Assembly: GCF_023115355.1 (NCBI RefSeq)
Contig: NZ_CP096019.1
Span: forward strand, 930,001-994,000
Source: Halocatena salina
GTDB taxonomy: Archaea > Halobacteriota > Halobacteria > Halobacteriales > Haloarculaceae
Direction: 5' to 3'
DNA length: 64,000 nucleotides
The position numbers were made by a program, and so were the translations under genes. Of the stretch, positions 15,531 to 24,162 are shown in pieces. Position 1 is the stretch's first letter. Each line of letters begins with the position of its first letter. The notes under the pieces were generated by a model. That model worked only from the letters and a program-made list of their open reading frames with translations. It was not told where the DNA came from and made no database searches.

Positions 15531-17327
15531 ATGGACCTATCAGCACAGCTCGCGCTGACTGTTTTGATGGGGTTATTTCTCGCTGCTGTAGCGATGGCCC
15601 TGTCGCGCATAGAGGACTGGCGGTCGTACACGCCGCTTGCGGGCGGGGGAGCCGCAGTGGGCGGGGAGACGGGATACGTTTCCAAAGAGAAGCCCGCTGG
15701 ACTCGTGCGGTGGTTGACATCAGTCGATCACAAGGACATCGGGATACTGTACGGTGTGTTCGCAGTCGTCTCCTTCGGGTGGGGTGGTCTAGCCGTCCTG
15801 TTGATGCGGGTGGAACTCATGACGCCTGCGATGGATGTACTCACCGGCCTCGGCGGTGAGAACTTCTACAACGGGTTGATGACGAGCCACGGTATCACCA
15901 TGCTGTTTCTGTTCGGGACACCGGTGATCGCGGCGCTCGGTAACTACTTCATCCCGTTGCTCATCGGGGCCGACGACATGGCGTTTCCCAGGATCAACGC
16001 GATCGCCTTCTGGCTGCTGCCACCGGCTGCACTCCTTATCTGGGCGGGCTTTTTCCTCGATCCGATGACGGACGGGGCGATTCAGGCGTCCCAGACGAGT
16101 TGGACGATGTACCCTCCGCTCTCCTCAGCACAGGCCAATCCCGGCGTGGATCTGTTCTTGTTGGGACTGCACCTATCGGGTGTTTCGACTACGATGGGCG
16201 CGATCAACTTCATCGCAACCATCTTCACCGAGCGCGCGGAGGATGTTAACTGGGCCAACCTCGACATCTTCTCGTGGACGATCCTCACCCAGTCGGGACT
16301 GATCCTGTTTTCGTTCCCGCTGTTGGGTAGCGCGCTGATCATGCTGTTGTTAGACCGTGGCTTTGGGACGACCTTCTTCGCGGTCGACGGCGGTGGCGCG
16401 ATGCTTTGGCAACACCTGTTTTGGTTCTTCGGCCATCCGGAGGTGTACATCCTCGTGTTGCCTCCGATGGGTGTGGTGAGCCTCATTCTCCCGAAGTTCT
16501 CGGGCCGGAAGCTGTTCGGCTTCAAGTTCGTCGTCTATTCGACGCTGGCCATCGGAGTGCTTTCTTTCGGCGTGTGGGCACACCACATGTTCGCGACGGG
16601 AATCGATCCGCGCATCCGGCTGAGTTTCATGGCGGTGTCGATGGCGATCGCCATTCCGAGTGCGGTCAAAACGTTCAACTGGATCACCACGATGTGGAAC
16701 GGTGACATCCGGTTGACGGCACCGATGCTGTTCTGTGTCGGCTTCGTCTCGAACTTCATCATCGGTGGCGTGACCGGGGTGTTCCTCGCGTCGATCCCCG
16801 TCGACCTCATCTTACACGATACGTACTACGTGGTGGGCCACTTCCACTACATCGTCATGGGTGCGATCGCCTTCTCCGGCTTTGCAGCCATGTACTACTG
16901 GTATCCGATCTTCACCGGTCGCATGTACCAGCGGACGCTCGCGCGATGGCACTTCTGGCTGTGGATGCTCGGGTCTAACATCACCTTCTTTGCGATGTTG
17001 TTGTTGGGTTACGAGGGTATGCCACGCCGGTATGCGACGTACGAACTCTCCGAGGGCGGTCCGTTCTCGGTGCTCATCCAGAACCTCCACGTGATCGCCA
17101 CCGTCGGCGCACTCCTCATGGCTGTCGGGACGATAATCTGGCTGTGGAACTTCGTAGTTTCGTGGTACGAAGGGCCAAAAGCGGGAGAAGATCCGTGGGA
17201 CCTCCGTGAATACGGCATGGAAGCCCGCGAATTCGAATGGCACGCCGACCGGATCCAAACGACCGTCACCGACGGTGGCGAGGAAGAGGTCCGTACCGAC
17301 GGCGGAACCGAGTCCACCGAAGAGTAA
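15531..17327 (+). CDS. coxA: Haem-copper (cytochrome c/aa3-type) oxidase subunit I
   Basis: This 598 aa membrane protein is the catalytic subunit that reduces oxygen to water and pumps protons. An extra N-terminal helix precedes the KPAGLVRWLTSVDHKDIG start of the core. All ligands are present: TSHGITM (low-spin haem His), FGHPEVY (CuB His with the cross-linked Tyr and the A-family Glu), WAHHMF (two CuB His), and HDTYYVVGHFHY (high-spin and second low-spin haem His). The acidic tail (EEEVRTDGGTESTEE) is typical of haloarchaea. No subunit II or III gene occurs in this window. Confidence 0.96.
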   Translation: MDLSAQLALTVLMGLFLAAVAMALSRIEDWRSYTPLAGGGAAVGGETGYVSKEKPAGLVRWLTSVDHKDIGILYGVFAVVSFGWGGLAVLLMRVELMTPAMDVLTGLGGENFYNGLMTSHGITMLFLFGTPVIAALGNYFIPLLIGADDMAFPRINAIAFWLLPPAALLIWAGFFLDPMTDGAIQASQTSWTMYPPLSSAQANPGVDLFLLGLHLSGVSTTMGAINFIATIFTERAEDVNWANLDIFSWTILTQSGLILFSFPLLGSALIMLLLDRGFGTTFFAVDGGGAMLWQHLFWFFGHPEVYILVLPPMGVVSLILPKFSGRKLFGFKFVVYSTLAIGVLSFGVWAHHMFATGIDPRIRLSFMAVSMAIAIPSAVKTFNWITTMWNGDIRLTAPMLFCVGFVSNFIIGGVTGVFLASIPVDLILHDTYYVVGHFHYIVMGAIAFSGFAAMYYWYPIFTGRMYQRTLARWHFWLWMLGSNITFFAMLLLGYEGMPRRYATYELSEGGPFSVLIQNLHVIATVGALLMAVGTIIWLWNFVVSWYEGPKAGEDPWDLREYGMEAREFEWHADRIQTTVTDGGEEEVRTDGGTESTEE

Positions 17328-17424
17328 TCCGGCTTCCAGAACCGACTGATTTTCGTCGTGAGTTCATGAGAACAAGCTTTCGAAACTCGAACGAACAGGA
17401 CGCTCGTATTCCCGGGCGGATAGT

Positions 17425-17895
17425 ATGAGAACGCCGGAGATTCGACAGGCAGCCGTCGAAGATGCCAGCACACTCGCGGCAGTGTATCGAAGTGCGTATC
17501 AAGAGAACCGTGAGCTTGGGTTTCCTGCGAGCGCGGGATCCGTATCACCGGTCACCGTCGCGGACTGGATTCGAGAGACCGAGGTCTACGTCGCCACGAT
17601 CGATGGCGAGATCGTCGGCGGCGTACGGCTCGAGCTGACGAAAACGGAGGACGCTCAGCTCAGCCGGTTCGGCGTCCACGAGACGTACAAGGGAGAGGGG
17701 ATCGGAAGTGAACTCCTCGCTCATGCAGAGAGACGGGCCTCCGACCGTGGTCACACGACGATCTGGCTCACGACACCCGAAGACCATCCGTATCTCCCCG
17801 CGTTCTATCGGCGTCGTGGATACGAGAAAACGGGCGACTATCCCCTCGAAAATCGTTCCTACGACGAGATCGTCATGGAAAAACAGCTTCGGTAG
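17425..17895 (+). CDS. GNAT-family N-acetyltransferase
   Basis: The 156 aa protein has the whole GNAT fold: an N-terminal IRQAAVEDASTLAAVYRSAY strand-helix, the acetyl-CoA pyrophosphate loop FGVHETYKGEGIGSELLAHAERRA (R/QxxGxG/A motif as YKGEGIG) and the C-terminal FYRRRGYEKTGDY. The acceptor is unknown. It follows oxidase subunit I on the same strand after about 100 bases but is not obviously related in function. Confidence 0.88.
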   Translation: MRTPEIRQAAVEDASTLAAVYRSAYQENRELGFPASAGSVSPVTVADWIRETEVYVATIDGEIVGGVRLELTKTEDAQLSRFGVHETYKGEGIGSELLAHAERRASDRGHTTIWLTTPEDHPYLPAFYRRRGYEKTGDYPLENRSYDEIVMEKQLR

Positions 17896-18001
17896 CTGTC
17901 GAATTCACGTCTAAAGGAGGGGCAGGGATTCTCCGTGACGATCGCTCGTCGTCACCGAACACTCGTGACAGTATGGAAACGTACCAATACCGGACGAGCA
18001 G

Positions 18002-18097
18002 TCAGTACGCGGCGTTCGTGATGAGAACGATTCCGGTGACGAACATCAACACGGCGATCCCAGCGAGGACGAGGATGAGGAGATCCTTTTCGCGCAT
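18002..18097 (-). CDS. 31-aa single-helix membrane microprotein
   Basis: The ORF runs from the ATG at 18095-18097 to the TGA at 18002-18004. It begins MREKDLLILV, and about 25 of its residues form one hydrophobic helix, ending in ITNAAY. The charged start (R-E-K-D) would stay inside the cell. It lies antisense to nothing recognisable, between the acetyltransferase and a two-helix protein in the oxidase region. Very small single-helix subunits are known for many haem-copper oxidases, so an oxidase role is possible. The evidence for translation is composition and hydrophobicity only. Confidence 0.55.
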   Translation of the reverse strand: MREKDLLILVLAGIAVLMFVTGIVLITNAAY

Positions 18098-18155
18098 ACG
18101 GTGCGTTGTGGACGCAGGACAAAAGGCTAATCGTACCGGTGATCGTAACACCACT

Positions 18156-18428
18156 GTGAGTCACGACGGTTCCGCCTACGACGGCCAGCGGTTCGTCACT
18201 GGCATGTACTTCGCTATCGTCGGTGTCGCTGCTCTCGCGGGATACATCATCGGTACCCTTCAGATCGAGGGGATGGATCCGGAGCTGTTCGGAGTCATCC
18301 AACTCCCACCGACAGCGATCGGGATGGCCCTGTATGGGGGAATCACGGTCGGAACGTTACTGGGCGTGTTGTTGGTTGTGATGGTCATCGTCTCGAAACG
18401 GTATGCCGATCCCGACGGGGGATCGTGA
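18156..18428 (+). CDS. Two-helix membrane protein (DUF7520-like) in the oxidase cluster
   Basis: I chose the GTG at 18156 (V-S-H-D-G-S-A-Y-D-G), giving 90 aa; in-frame codons further upstream overlap the microprotein and lack character. Two helices are clear: GMYFAIVGVAALAGYIIGTLQI and LYGGITVGTLLGVLLVVMVIV. Between them lies a short external loop with DPELFGVIQLPPTAIGM. The family is found close to cytochrome oxidase genes in haloarchaea as far as I recall; its function is unknown. Confidence 0.68.
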   Translation: MSHDGSAYDGQRFVTGMYFAIVGVAALAGYIIGTLQIEGMDPELFGVIQLPPTAIGMALYGGITVGTLLGVLLVVMVIVSKRYADPDGGS

Positions 18429-18442
18429 TTCCATCCGCGAGG

Positions 18443-18447
18443 TTAAA
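18443..18447 (+). promoter_or_regulatory. Probable TATA box of the UspA gene
   Basis: The bases ttaaa within gaggttaaacgg lie 25-29 bases before the ATG at 18472, the spacing expected for a leaderless haloarchaeal transcript. Confidence 0.35.
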
Positions 18448-18471
18448 CGGCAGTGACCCTTGTGTTCTTTC

Positions 18472-18861
18472 ATGTATCACGTCGTTACGGGGATCGCCCC
18501 CGATGATCCGCAGGGTCGCTCGAAGGTAACTGCCATCACCGATCTGCCCGCCGTTTCCGAATCCGTTTCGGTGACGATCGTCCACGTGACCGACGAGGGA
18601 ACCGATCTCTTGACGATCCCGTCGGTTGCGGCGGCCCACGAGCGACTCACCGACCACGGGATCGACGTGTCATTGCGCGCTGTGGACGGAACGCCTCTGA
18701 ACGCCGTGCTCTCGGTGGCCGACGACGAAGATGCGGACCTCATCTGTATCGGAGGCCGGCGTCGCTCTCCAGCGGGGAAAATGCAACTCCGCAGCGGTTC
18801 CAAGGCGGTCGTACTCAACACCGATCGGCCAGTATTGATCGCCGGAAGCGAGGAGAGCTAA
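18472..18861 (+). CDS. Universal stress protein (UspA family)
   Basis: The 129 aa protein starts at ATG 18472 ([14 protein letters not shown]). It has the alpha/beta UspA fold: a first strand [19 protein letters not shown], and the C-terminal [36 protein letters not shown]. That last part corresponds to the ATP-binding G-2x-G-9x-G-S/T motif ([17 protein letters not shown]). Members bind ATP and help stress survival through unknown targets. Confidence 0.88.
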   Translation: MYHVVTGIAPDDPQGRSKVTAITDLPAVSESVSVTIVHVTDEGTDLLTIPSVAAAHERLTDHGIDVSLRAVDGTPLNAVLSVADDEDADLICIGGRRRSPAGKMQLRSGSKAVVLNTDRPVLIAGSEES

Positions 18862-18985
18862 CATCCGTACAGGGTGGTGCGTCCGAGTTGTCCATCACCA
18901 CCATCCACAAAATCGCGGGTATGATATGCCCGGGCGCAAAATTCTCCCCTACTGGGGTGTCGACGGACACCGATCGACGCACACC

Positions 18986-20314
18986 ATGACGAACCACGAT
19001 ACCGGCAGCCCCTTCGCACCACACACCCCCTCCGAGACGGCAGCGATGCTCGCTGCTGTAGGGGTAGACAGTGAAGAGGAGCTGTTTGATATTCCGGAAG
19101 ACGTACTGTTCGACGGTGAGTTTGGCATCACTCGCCAGTCGGAACAGTCAGTGATCGAAGAGACAGCGGAACTACTGGGGGAAAACGACGATCTGACGGA
19201 GTTTTTGGGTCGTGGGCATTACGACCACTACGTTCCGTCGTGGGTCGACCACATCGCGGACCGGTCGGAGTTTCTCACGAGCTATACGCAGTATCAGCCC
19301 GAAATCGCCCAGGGATTCCTACAAGCCCTGTTCGAGTATCAGTCAATACTCGTAGAGTTGACGGGACTTCCCGTAGCGAACTGTTCGATGTACGACGCCG
19401 CCACTGCGCTGGGAGAGGCCGCAACCCTCACCAGTCGCGTTCGCGCGGCGACGGGCGAGACGGTGCTCGTCCCCGAGTTGCTCGATGCGCGTCGGCGCGA
19501 CGTAGTGGAAAACTACGTATCCGGAACCGAGTTGAACGTCGAGTCTTATCCGATGGACGACGGGAACGCCGACCTGACGGCGCTCGAACGCCGGATGGAC
19601 GAGGACGTTGCGCTGTTGTACGCCGAAACACCCACCGTCCGAGGCACTATCGAAGAGCAACTCTCCGAACTCGGACGGCTCGCACACGCGGCCGACGCAC
19701 TGTTCTGTCTGGGAACCGATATCGTCGCGCTCGCGCTGTTAGAAGAGCCTGCAAGCGTTGGCGCAGACATCGTCGTTGGAGAAGCGGGATCACTCGGGCT
19801 TCCGATGAGCTACGGCATGGGTCTCGGGCTGTTCGCCTGTCGTGAGCGGTTCTTGCGGCAAGTACCGGGTCGGCTCGTCGGTGCCAGCAACGACGCGACG
19901 GACAGACGAGCATACACGCTCACACTCCAAACGCGGGAACAACACATCCGCCGGGAACGCGCAACGAGCAACATCTGTACGAATCAGGCGTGGGTCGCGC
20001 TCCGAACGGCGATGTGTATCGCATCACACGGCCCCGACGGATTGGTCGAACTCGCAAACGACTGTGTGACGGGGGCACGAGAACTCGCCGACGGATTGGA
20101 CGCCATCGATGGGGTCACAGCCCCGGTACACGATCGACATCACTTCCGAGAGTTCATCGCTCGCGTTCGGGATGCACCGGACGTACGAAAACGACTGGAG
20201 ACGCGCGGGTTCGCCGTTCACGCCATCGACGATCACCATCTACAGGTGTGTACGACCGAGACCAACGCGGACGAACGCGACCGTCTCTGCACAGCCATGG
20301 AGGAAGTCGTATGA
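18986..20314 (+). CDS. gcvPA: Glycine dehydrogenase (decarboxylating) subunit 1
   Basis: The 442 aa protein is half of the P-protein of the glycine cleavage system, which decarboxylates glycine and passes the aminomethyl group to the lipoyl H-protein. I chose ATG 18986 ([22 protein letters not shown]) because [13 protein letters not shown] is where family members begin; an ATG 60 bases upstream is in frame. [12 protein letters not shown] is the typical N-terminal family motif and [20 protein letters not shown] follows it. Its stop overlaps the gcvPB start by 4 bases. The T and H components are not in this window. Confidence 0.95.
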   Translation: MTNHDTGSPFAPHTPSETAAMLAAVGVDSEEELFDIPEDVLFDGEFGITRQSEQSVIEETAELLGENDDLTEFLGRGHYDHYVPSWVDHIADRSEFLTSYTQYQPEIAQGFLQALFEYQSILVELTGLPVANCSMYDAATALGEAATLTSRVRAATGETVLVPELLDARRRDVVENYVSGTELNVESYPMDDGNADLTALERRMDEDVALLYAETPTVRGTIEEQLSELGRLAHAADALFCLGTDIVALALLEEPASVGADIVVGEAGSLGLPMSYGMGLGLFACRERFLRQVPGRLVGASNDATDRRAYTLTLQTREQHIRRERATSNICTNQAWVALRTAMCIASHGPDGLVELANDCVTGARELADGLDAIDGVTAPVHDRHHFREFIARVRDAPDVRKRLETRGFAVHAIDDHHLQVCTTETNADERDRLCTAMEEVV

Positions 20315-21750
20315 GATACGATCAAGCGCGGTGGACCGAAGACGAGGACCGATACGAACCACTGCTCGCAGAAAAACGATCGACGACGGTCGATGTCGGT
20401 GGAACGGAGTCAGCACTCCCGGAGGATCTGACGCGCGAATCGCTCACGCTACCTGACCTCTCCGAGCCAGAGCTGACCCGTCATTACACCCGCCTATCGG
20501 CGATGAACTATGGAATCGAGAATGGGCCGTTCCCGCTCGGCTCCTGTACGATGAAGTACAATCCCTCGTTCACTGAGGATGTCGCAGCACTCCCGAGTGC
20601 GAGCGTTCATCCTGATCGATCCAAAGCGAGTGTCCAAGGAACGCTCGAACTCCTGTATCGATTGCAGGAGTATCTCGGCCGGATCGGCGGGATGGACGCA
20701 GTCACCCTGCAACCGCCGGCAGGAGCGGCAGGTGAGTTCACTGGGATCCTCATCGCCAAGGCCTACCACGAAAACAACGGCAACGACAGGACCGAGGTGA
20801 TCGTTCCGGACAGCGCCCATGGAACGAACTTCGCCAGCGCAGCGCTCGCGGGGTACGACGTAGTGAGCCTCCCCGGCGGCGAGGACGGGCGGGTCGATCT
20901 CGACGCGCTCACGGCAGCTGTTGGCGATGATACTGCCGCACTGATGTTGACGAACCCGAACACGCTAGGGCTGTTCGAACGCGATATCACCGAGATCGCC
21001 GACATCGTGCACGACGCCGGTGGGCTGTTGTACTACGACGGTGCGAACCTGAACGCGCTGCTCGGACGGGCACGCCCCGGTGATATGGGCTTCGACGTGA
21101 TGCACTACAACGTTCACAAAACGTTTGCGACGCCCCACGGCGGCGGTGGTCCGGGTGCCGGTCCCGTCGGCGTCACTGAGGAACTCACAGAGTTCCTTCC
21201 CGAACCCCGGGTGAGACGGACAGACGAACACGGAAACGGATTCGAGCTGTTCACGCCCGAGCGATCGATCGGACGCGTTCACGGCTATCAAGGCAACTGG
21301 CTGGTGTTGCTCAAAGCCTACGCGTACATCGCCCGACTCGGGGACGTCGGGCTCCGGGATGCGAGCGCCAAGGCGGTGTTGAACGCGAACTATCTCGCCA
21401 GCCAGATCGAATACGACGTTCCGTTCGGACCGTTCCACCACGAATTCGTCGCCAGTGCGACCAACGACGCCGCCGATATAGCCAAACGGATGCTCGATTA
21501 CGGCGTCCATCCGCCGACGACGAAGTGGCCCGAAGCCGTTGAACAAGCGCTGATGACCGAACCGACTGAAATCGAAAACAGACGAACGCTCGATCAACTC
21601 GCAAAAGCGTTCAACGCCGTTACAGCCGAGGACGAAGCAATGATCGAGACGGCACCCCAACGCACTGCTGCCCGACGGATCGATCAAGCCACTGCTGCCC
21701 GAACTCCGCGGCTGTCGTGGCAGGCGCTGGACGAACACGACGAACAGTAG
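20311..21750 (+). CDS. gcvPB: Glycine dehydrogenase (decarboxylating) subunit 2
   Basis: This 479 aa subunit holds the pyridoxal phosphate. The ATG at 20311 overlaps the gcvPA stop (ATGA), so the two chains are probably made by coupled translation. Diagnostic parts: [15 protein letters not shown] near residue 70, [25 protein letters not shown], and [21 protein letters not shown] with the Schiff-base lysine in VHK. The reading frame is open a long way upstream but that part is the gcvPA gene in another frame. Confidence 0.96.
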   Translation: MRYDQARWTEDEDRYEPLLAEKRSTTVDVGGTESALPEDLTRESLTLPDLSEPELTRHYTRLSAMNYGIENGPFPLGSCTMKYNPSFTEDVAALPSASVHPDRSKASVQGTLELLYRLQEYLGRIGGMDAVTLQPPAGAAGEFTGILIAKAYHENNGNDRTEVIVPDSAHGTNFASAALAGYDVVSLPGGEDGRVDLDALTAAVGDDTAALMLTNPNTLGLFERDITEIADIVHDAGGLLYYDGANLNALLGRARPGDMGFDVMHYNVHKTFATPHGGGGPGAGPVGVTEELTEFLPEPRVRRTDEHGNGFELFTPERSIGRVHGYQGNWLVLLKAYAYIARLGDVGLRDASAKAVLNANYLASQIEYDVPFGPFHHEFVASATNDAADIAKRMLDYGVHPPTTKWPEAVEQALMTEPTEIENRRTLDQLAKAFNAVTAEDEAMIETAPQRTAARRIDQATAARTPRLSWQALDEHDEQ

Positions 21751-21781
21751 ATCGAGACCACCGAGTCACGCTACAAGGAGT

Positions 21782-22090
21782 TCATTCCCATCCCAACGTT
21801 GGGAGACGACGAACGCAGTTGCGACAGTACGTGTAGATCGGATCGTTTTCCGTGCCACACTGGGGACACGTGATTAGCGTCGAGTCGATGTCCGACGAGG
21901 GAGTGCCGCCATCGAACGACAGCATCGGCTGGGGATCGTTCGGATCGATCCAATAGGGGTTCGGGGCAAGGGTTGGGACATCGTCGTCGGAGTCGTCCTC
22001 TTCCAGACGGCGAGCGACGTAGATGAGGATAGGGATCTGGAGTAAGGGAAAGACCGCGAGGACGATAAGCCCCCACACCAGCGCACTCAT
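21782..22090 (-). CDS. Membrane-anchored zinc-ribbon protein (102 aa)
   Basis: One N-terminal helix (LVWGLIVLAVFPLLQIPILIYVAR) is followed by an acidic linker (EEDDSDDD), a proline-rich stretch and a C-terminal zinc ribbon with two CxxC knuckles: ITCPQCGTENDPIYTYCRNCVRRLP. This build is common in haloarchaeal small proteins of unknown role. It is convergent with gcvPB, with about 30 bases between the stops. The exact family is not identified. Confidence 0.75.
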   Translation of the reverse strand: MSALVWGLIVLAVFPLLQIPILIYVARRLEEDDSDDDVPTLAPNPYWIDPNDPQPMLSFDGGTPSSDIDSTLITCPQCGTENDPIYTYCRNCVRRLPTLGWE

Positions 22091-22174
22091 AAGCGCACTA
22101 CGTTAGCTAATGACTTACACATTACGGTGTTTTTATACTTTCTATTCGGGCCGAGCGGCGGTAATTGTATAGTG

Positions 22175-22396
22175 ATGGAACGACATACCACGGTCATGCC
22201 AGCAGAATCGGTCGTCTCCCTCGGGTCGATCGGCGGCGTCACCGTTGGCTTGGGCATCTTGTTGATCGGCGTTGCCAGTCACGGGGGTGAACCACTCCAG
22301 GCCGTCGGCGGTGTAGTGGTGTTGCTCAGTATCGCTGCGCTCGCCATGTCACTGTCGAGACTGGACAGTTCGATGGAATCGATCGAGAAAGAGTAA
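22175..22396 (+). CDS. Small two-helix membrane protein (73 aa)
   Basis: I chose ATG 22175 (MERHTTVMPAESV); an upstream in-frame ATG adds a hydrophobic run that overlaps the promoter area, and a downstream ATG at 22196 is also possible. Two membrane helices follow: LGSIGGVTVGLGILLIGVAS and LQAVGGVVVLLSIAALAMSL. The tail RLDSSMESIEKE is charged and inside. The function is unknown. It precedes tRNA-Gln on the same strand. Confidence 0.65.
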   Translation: MERHTTVMPAESVVSLGSIGGVTVGLGILLIGVASHGGEPLQAVGGVVVLLSIAALAMSLSRLDSSMESIEKE

Positions 22397-22430
22397 CGCT
22401 ATTGTACTGCCAGGAACAACCCACGTATGC

Positions 22431-22535
22431 AGTCCCGTGGTGTAGCGGCCAATCATAATGGCCTTTGGACGTGAAACGGCGCTGTCCGATCGCGGAAGAC
22501 AGCCATTGACCCCAGTTCGAATCTGGGCGGGACTA
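22431..22535 (+). tRNA. tRNA-Gln (anticodon TTG) with a 32-base intron
   Basis: Exon 1 is 22431-22468 and exon 2 is 22501-22535, giving a 73-base mature tRNA. The acceptor AGTCCCG pairs with CGGGACT, the anticodon stem ATGGC pairs with GCCAT after splicing, the loop is CTTTGGA with anticodon TTG, and the T arm is CCCAGTTCGAATCTGGG. The intron interrupts between positions 37 and 38, the canonical archaeal site. CCA is not encoded. Confidence 0.95.
22469..22500 (+). other. tRNA-Gln intron with a complete hBHBh' splicing motif
   Basis: Loop bases cttt pair with gaag at the intron's 3' side to form the 4-bp central helix. It is flanked by the 3-base bulges gga (cut gg|a) and aca (cut ac|a). A 5-bp inner helix cgtga/tcgcg extends it, and the anticodon stem atggc/gccat is the outer helix. 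This is exactly what the archaeal splicing endonuclease needs. Confidence 0.92.
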
Positions 22536-22617
22536 TCGGATTTATCGTTTCTGTGGCCGCTGTGCTGTATGAATCAGTTGTGGACTCGTGCGTGAAACCA
22601 AATGGTAATAGTTGTTC

Positions 22618-23346
22618 CTACAGATACGCCGCGTCCCACCGGGTCGCTTTACGCTGATTTCCACACTGGTTACATTCGGCGCGGCCCATCGCGTCCATAG
22701 CGATATCGAGGCTGTCGCAGTTCGAACAGAAATAGCCGTAGAGATCGGTACGGTCCGTATCGTTGTAAGCAGCGAAAAACGGCGCGACACTGCCACGTTC
22801 TGCGTCGTCGTAATCGATGTGTACGTCGCCGTTGTTACCCATGATGGTTTCGATATCGGTGGGTTCGTCCTCGACGTAGATGTTTTCGACGTACTGAGTA
22901 CCGTCGATGTCGACCCGCTCATCGCCGGCTTTGACGAGTCCGTGCTGTTCGTAGAAGTCGTTACCACTGTGGTTATCCCGGAGCACCCGTCCACGAAGCC
23001 GCGATGCACCCATCGTCATCAATCGGTCGTAGATAGTGTTGTACAGACGCTCTCCAACGCCTTCACCCCGGTAGTCAGGATCGACGTGCAACCAGAGAAG
23101 ATCGCCGTCACCGTCCGATTCCACGACGACACCCTCCGCAAATCCAACGACGTTTTCCTCTCGTTCTGCAACCAACATGACATAATCGGGTTCCTCGAGT
23201 TTGTCGATGATGTCCTCCTCGTCGTACCACTGTGTCACCGCGCTTTCGATGGTTTGAGGGCTGAGTGAGTAAGAGGATTCGAGCGACCGCCGCGCAATCG
23301 TCCGAACTGATGCCCCATCCTCCAGTTCTGCTGTGCGTATGTTCAT
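22618..23346 (-). CDS. GNAT acetyltransferase with a C-terminal zinc-ribbon domain
   Basis: The 242 aa protein has a GNAT domain (residues 1-155; coenzyme A loop VDPDYRGEGVGERLYNTI, C-terminal NDFYEQHGLVKAGDE) and then a domain of about 85 aa ending in FCSNCDSLDIAMDAMGRAECNQCGNQRKATRWDAAYL, a four-cysteine zinc ribbon. The substrate is unknown; the zinc ribbon suggests binding to a protein or nucleic acid partner. It is convergent with the tRNA gene, and its promoter lies in the AT-rich DNA just after 23346. Confidence 0.85.
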   Translation of the reverse strand: MNIRTAELEDGASVRTIARRSLESSYSLSPQTIESAVTQWYDEEDIIDKLEEPDYVMLVAEREENVVGFAEGVVVESDGDGDLLWLHVDPDYRGEGVGERLYNTIYDRLMTMGASRLRGRVLRDNHSGNDFYEQHGLVKAGDERVDIDGTQYVENIYVEDEPTDIETIMGNNGDVHIDYDDAERGSVAPFFAAYNDTDRTDLYGYFCSNCDSLDIAMDAMGRAECNQCGNQRKATRWDAAYL

Positions 23347-24162
23347 ATTATGCTAAACTCATTCTGGGACAATAAACCCCCCTGCCGATGGTGAATATTC
23401 GGTGATCATCCATCAAGAGATCGTGAGATTCCGCCGGATAGACGCCATGAGACCCCCGAAACGACAATTATTATCTTTGCAGAATACTAAATGCATTATA
23501 GGCACTTCTGATAACAACTAGTTGTCTAATACCAATATATTGATGCCATTGACGTAATGCATCCGGATGTCGAAGCTAATATTGACCTCCTCCACGCCGT
23601 AAACGACATGGAACCTGACCATCGGATCGGCCAGTCGTCGCCTTCACGGGTCCAACCCGCACTCAGCGGGAACCGGGGACACTCCGGTAGAACTCTCGTT
23701 TCCTCCCGCATATAGGGCTGTGGCGCGGTCAAACACCCCATCGGCAGCCGTGTCATCGCCGTGTGACGAACAGACCGCGTTCGTCACTCTCCCTTGTCTG
23801 TTCGGGAACGGCCTCTCACTGCTGTCGTAGCAATCGGAAAGGAGTGGATCACAAGCAAAACGATAGCAGTTTGAAATCCGGGGAGGCAACCGCTGGTAGT
23901 TGTGTCCGCTATGATCCGCTCGACCTGTGTTGACGAGATTCGAAGTATCTTGTTCGTACACCAGAAATATCTGATTTCTAGAGATGACTGAAGTCGCAGC
24001 TATGCGCTCGTAATCTGTATCAAGGAAGTTCCTATCTGAAGAGTGGAGGCTTTCTCTCGGTCCGAACGGTTGAACCGCCTCTTCGTAACCCCGTAACCCT
24101 CAAGACTATAACACCACTATCCACGTGCAACATGAGCACTTGGCGGTACTGGGGGCGGTATT
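23347..24162. other. 816-base region with several hairpins and no clear gene, possible mobile-element remnant
   Basis: The left part (about 23390-23560) is AT-rich. The part from 23640 to 23790 has four small hairpins: cgggt/acccg at 23647-23659, cccgc/gcggg at 23656-23670 (exclusive with the first), accgg/ccggt at 23672-23688, and a perfect 9-bp stem gtgacgaac/gttcgtcac at 23763-23787. A minus frame stays open for 105 codons (23644-23961) but matches no family I know. At 24045-24081 another imperfect stem (ggaggc with gcctc, inner cggt/accg) is seen. It resembles the decayed end of an IS element, but I cannot confirm this. Confidence 0.45.
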
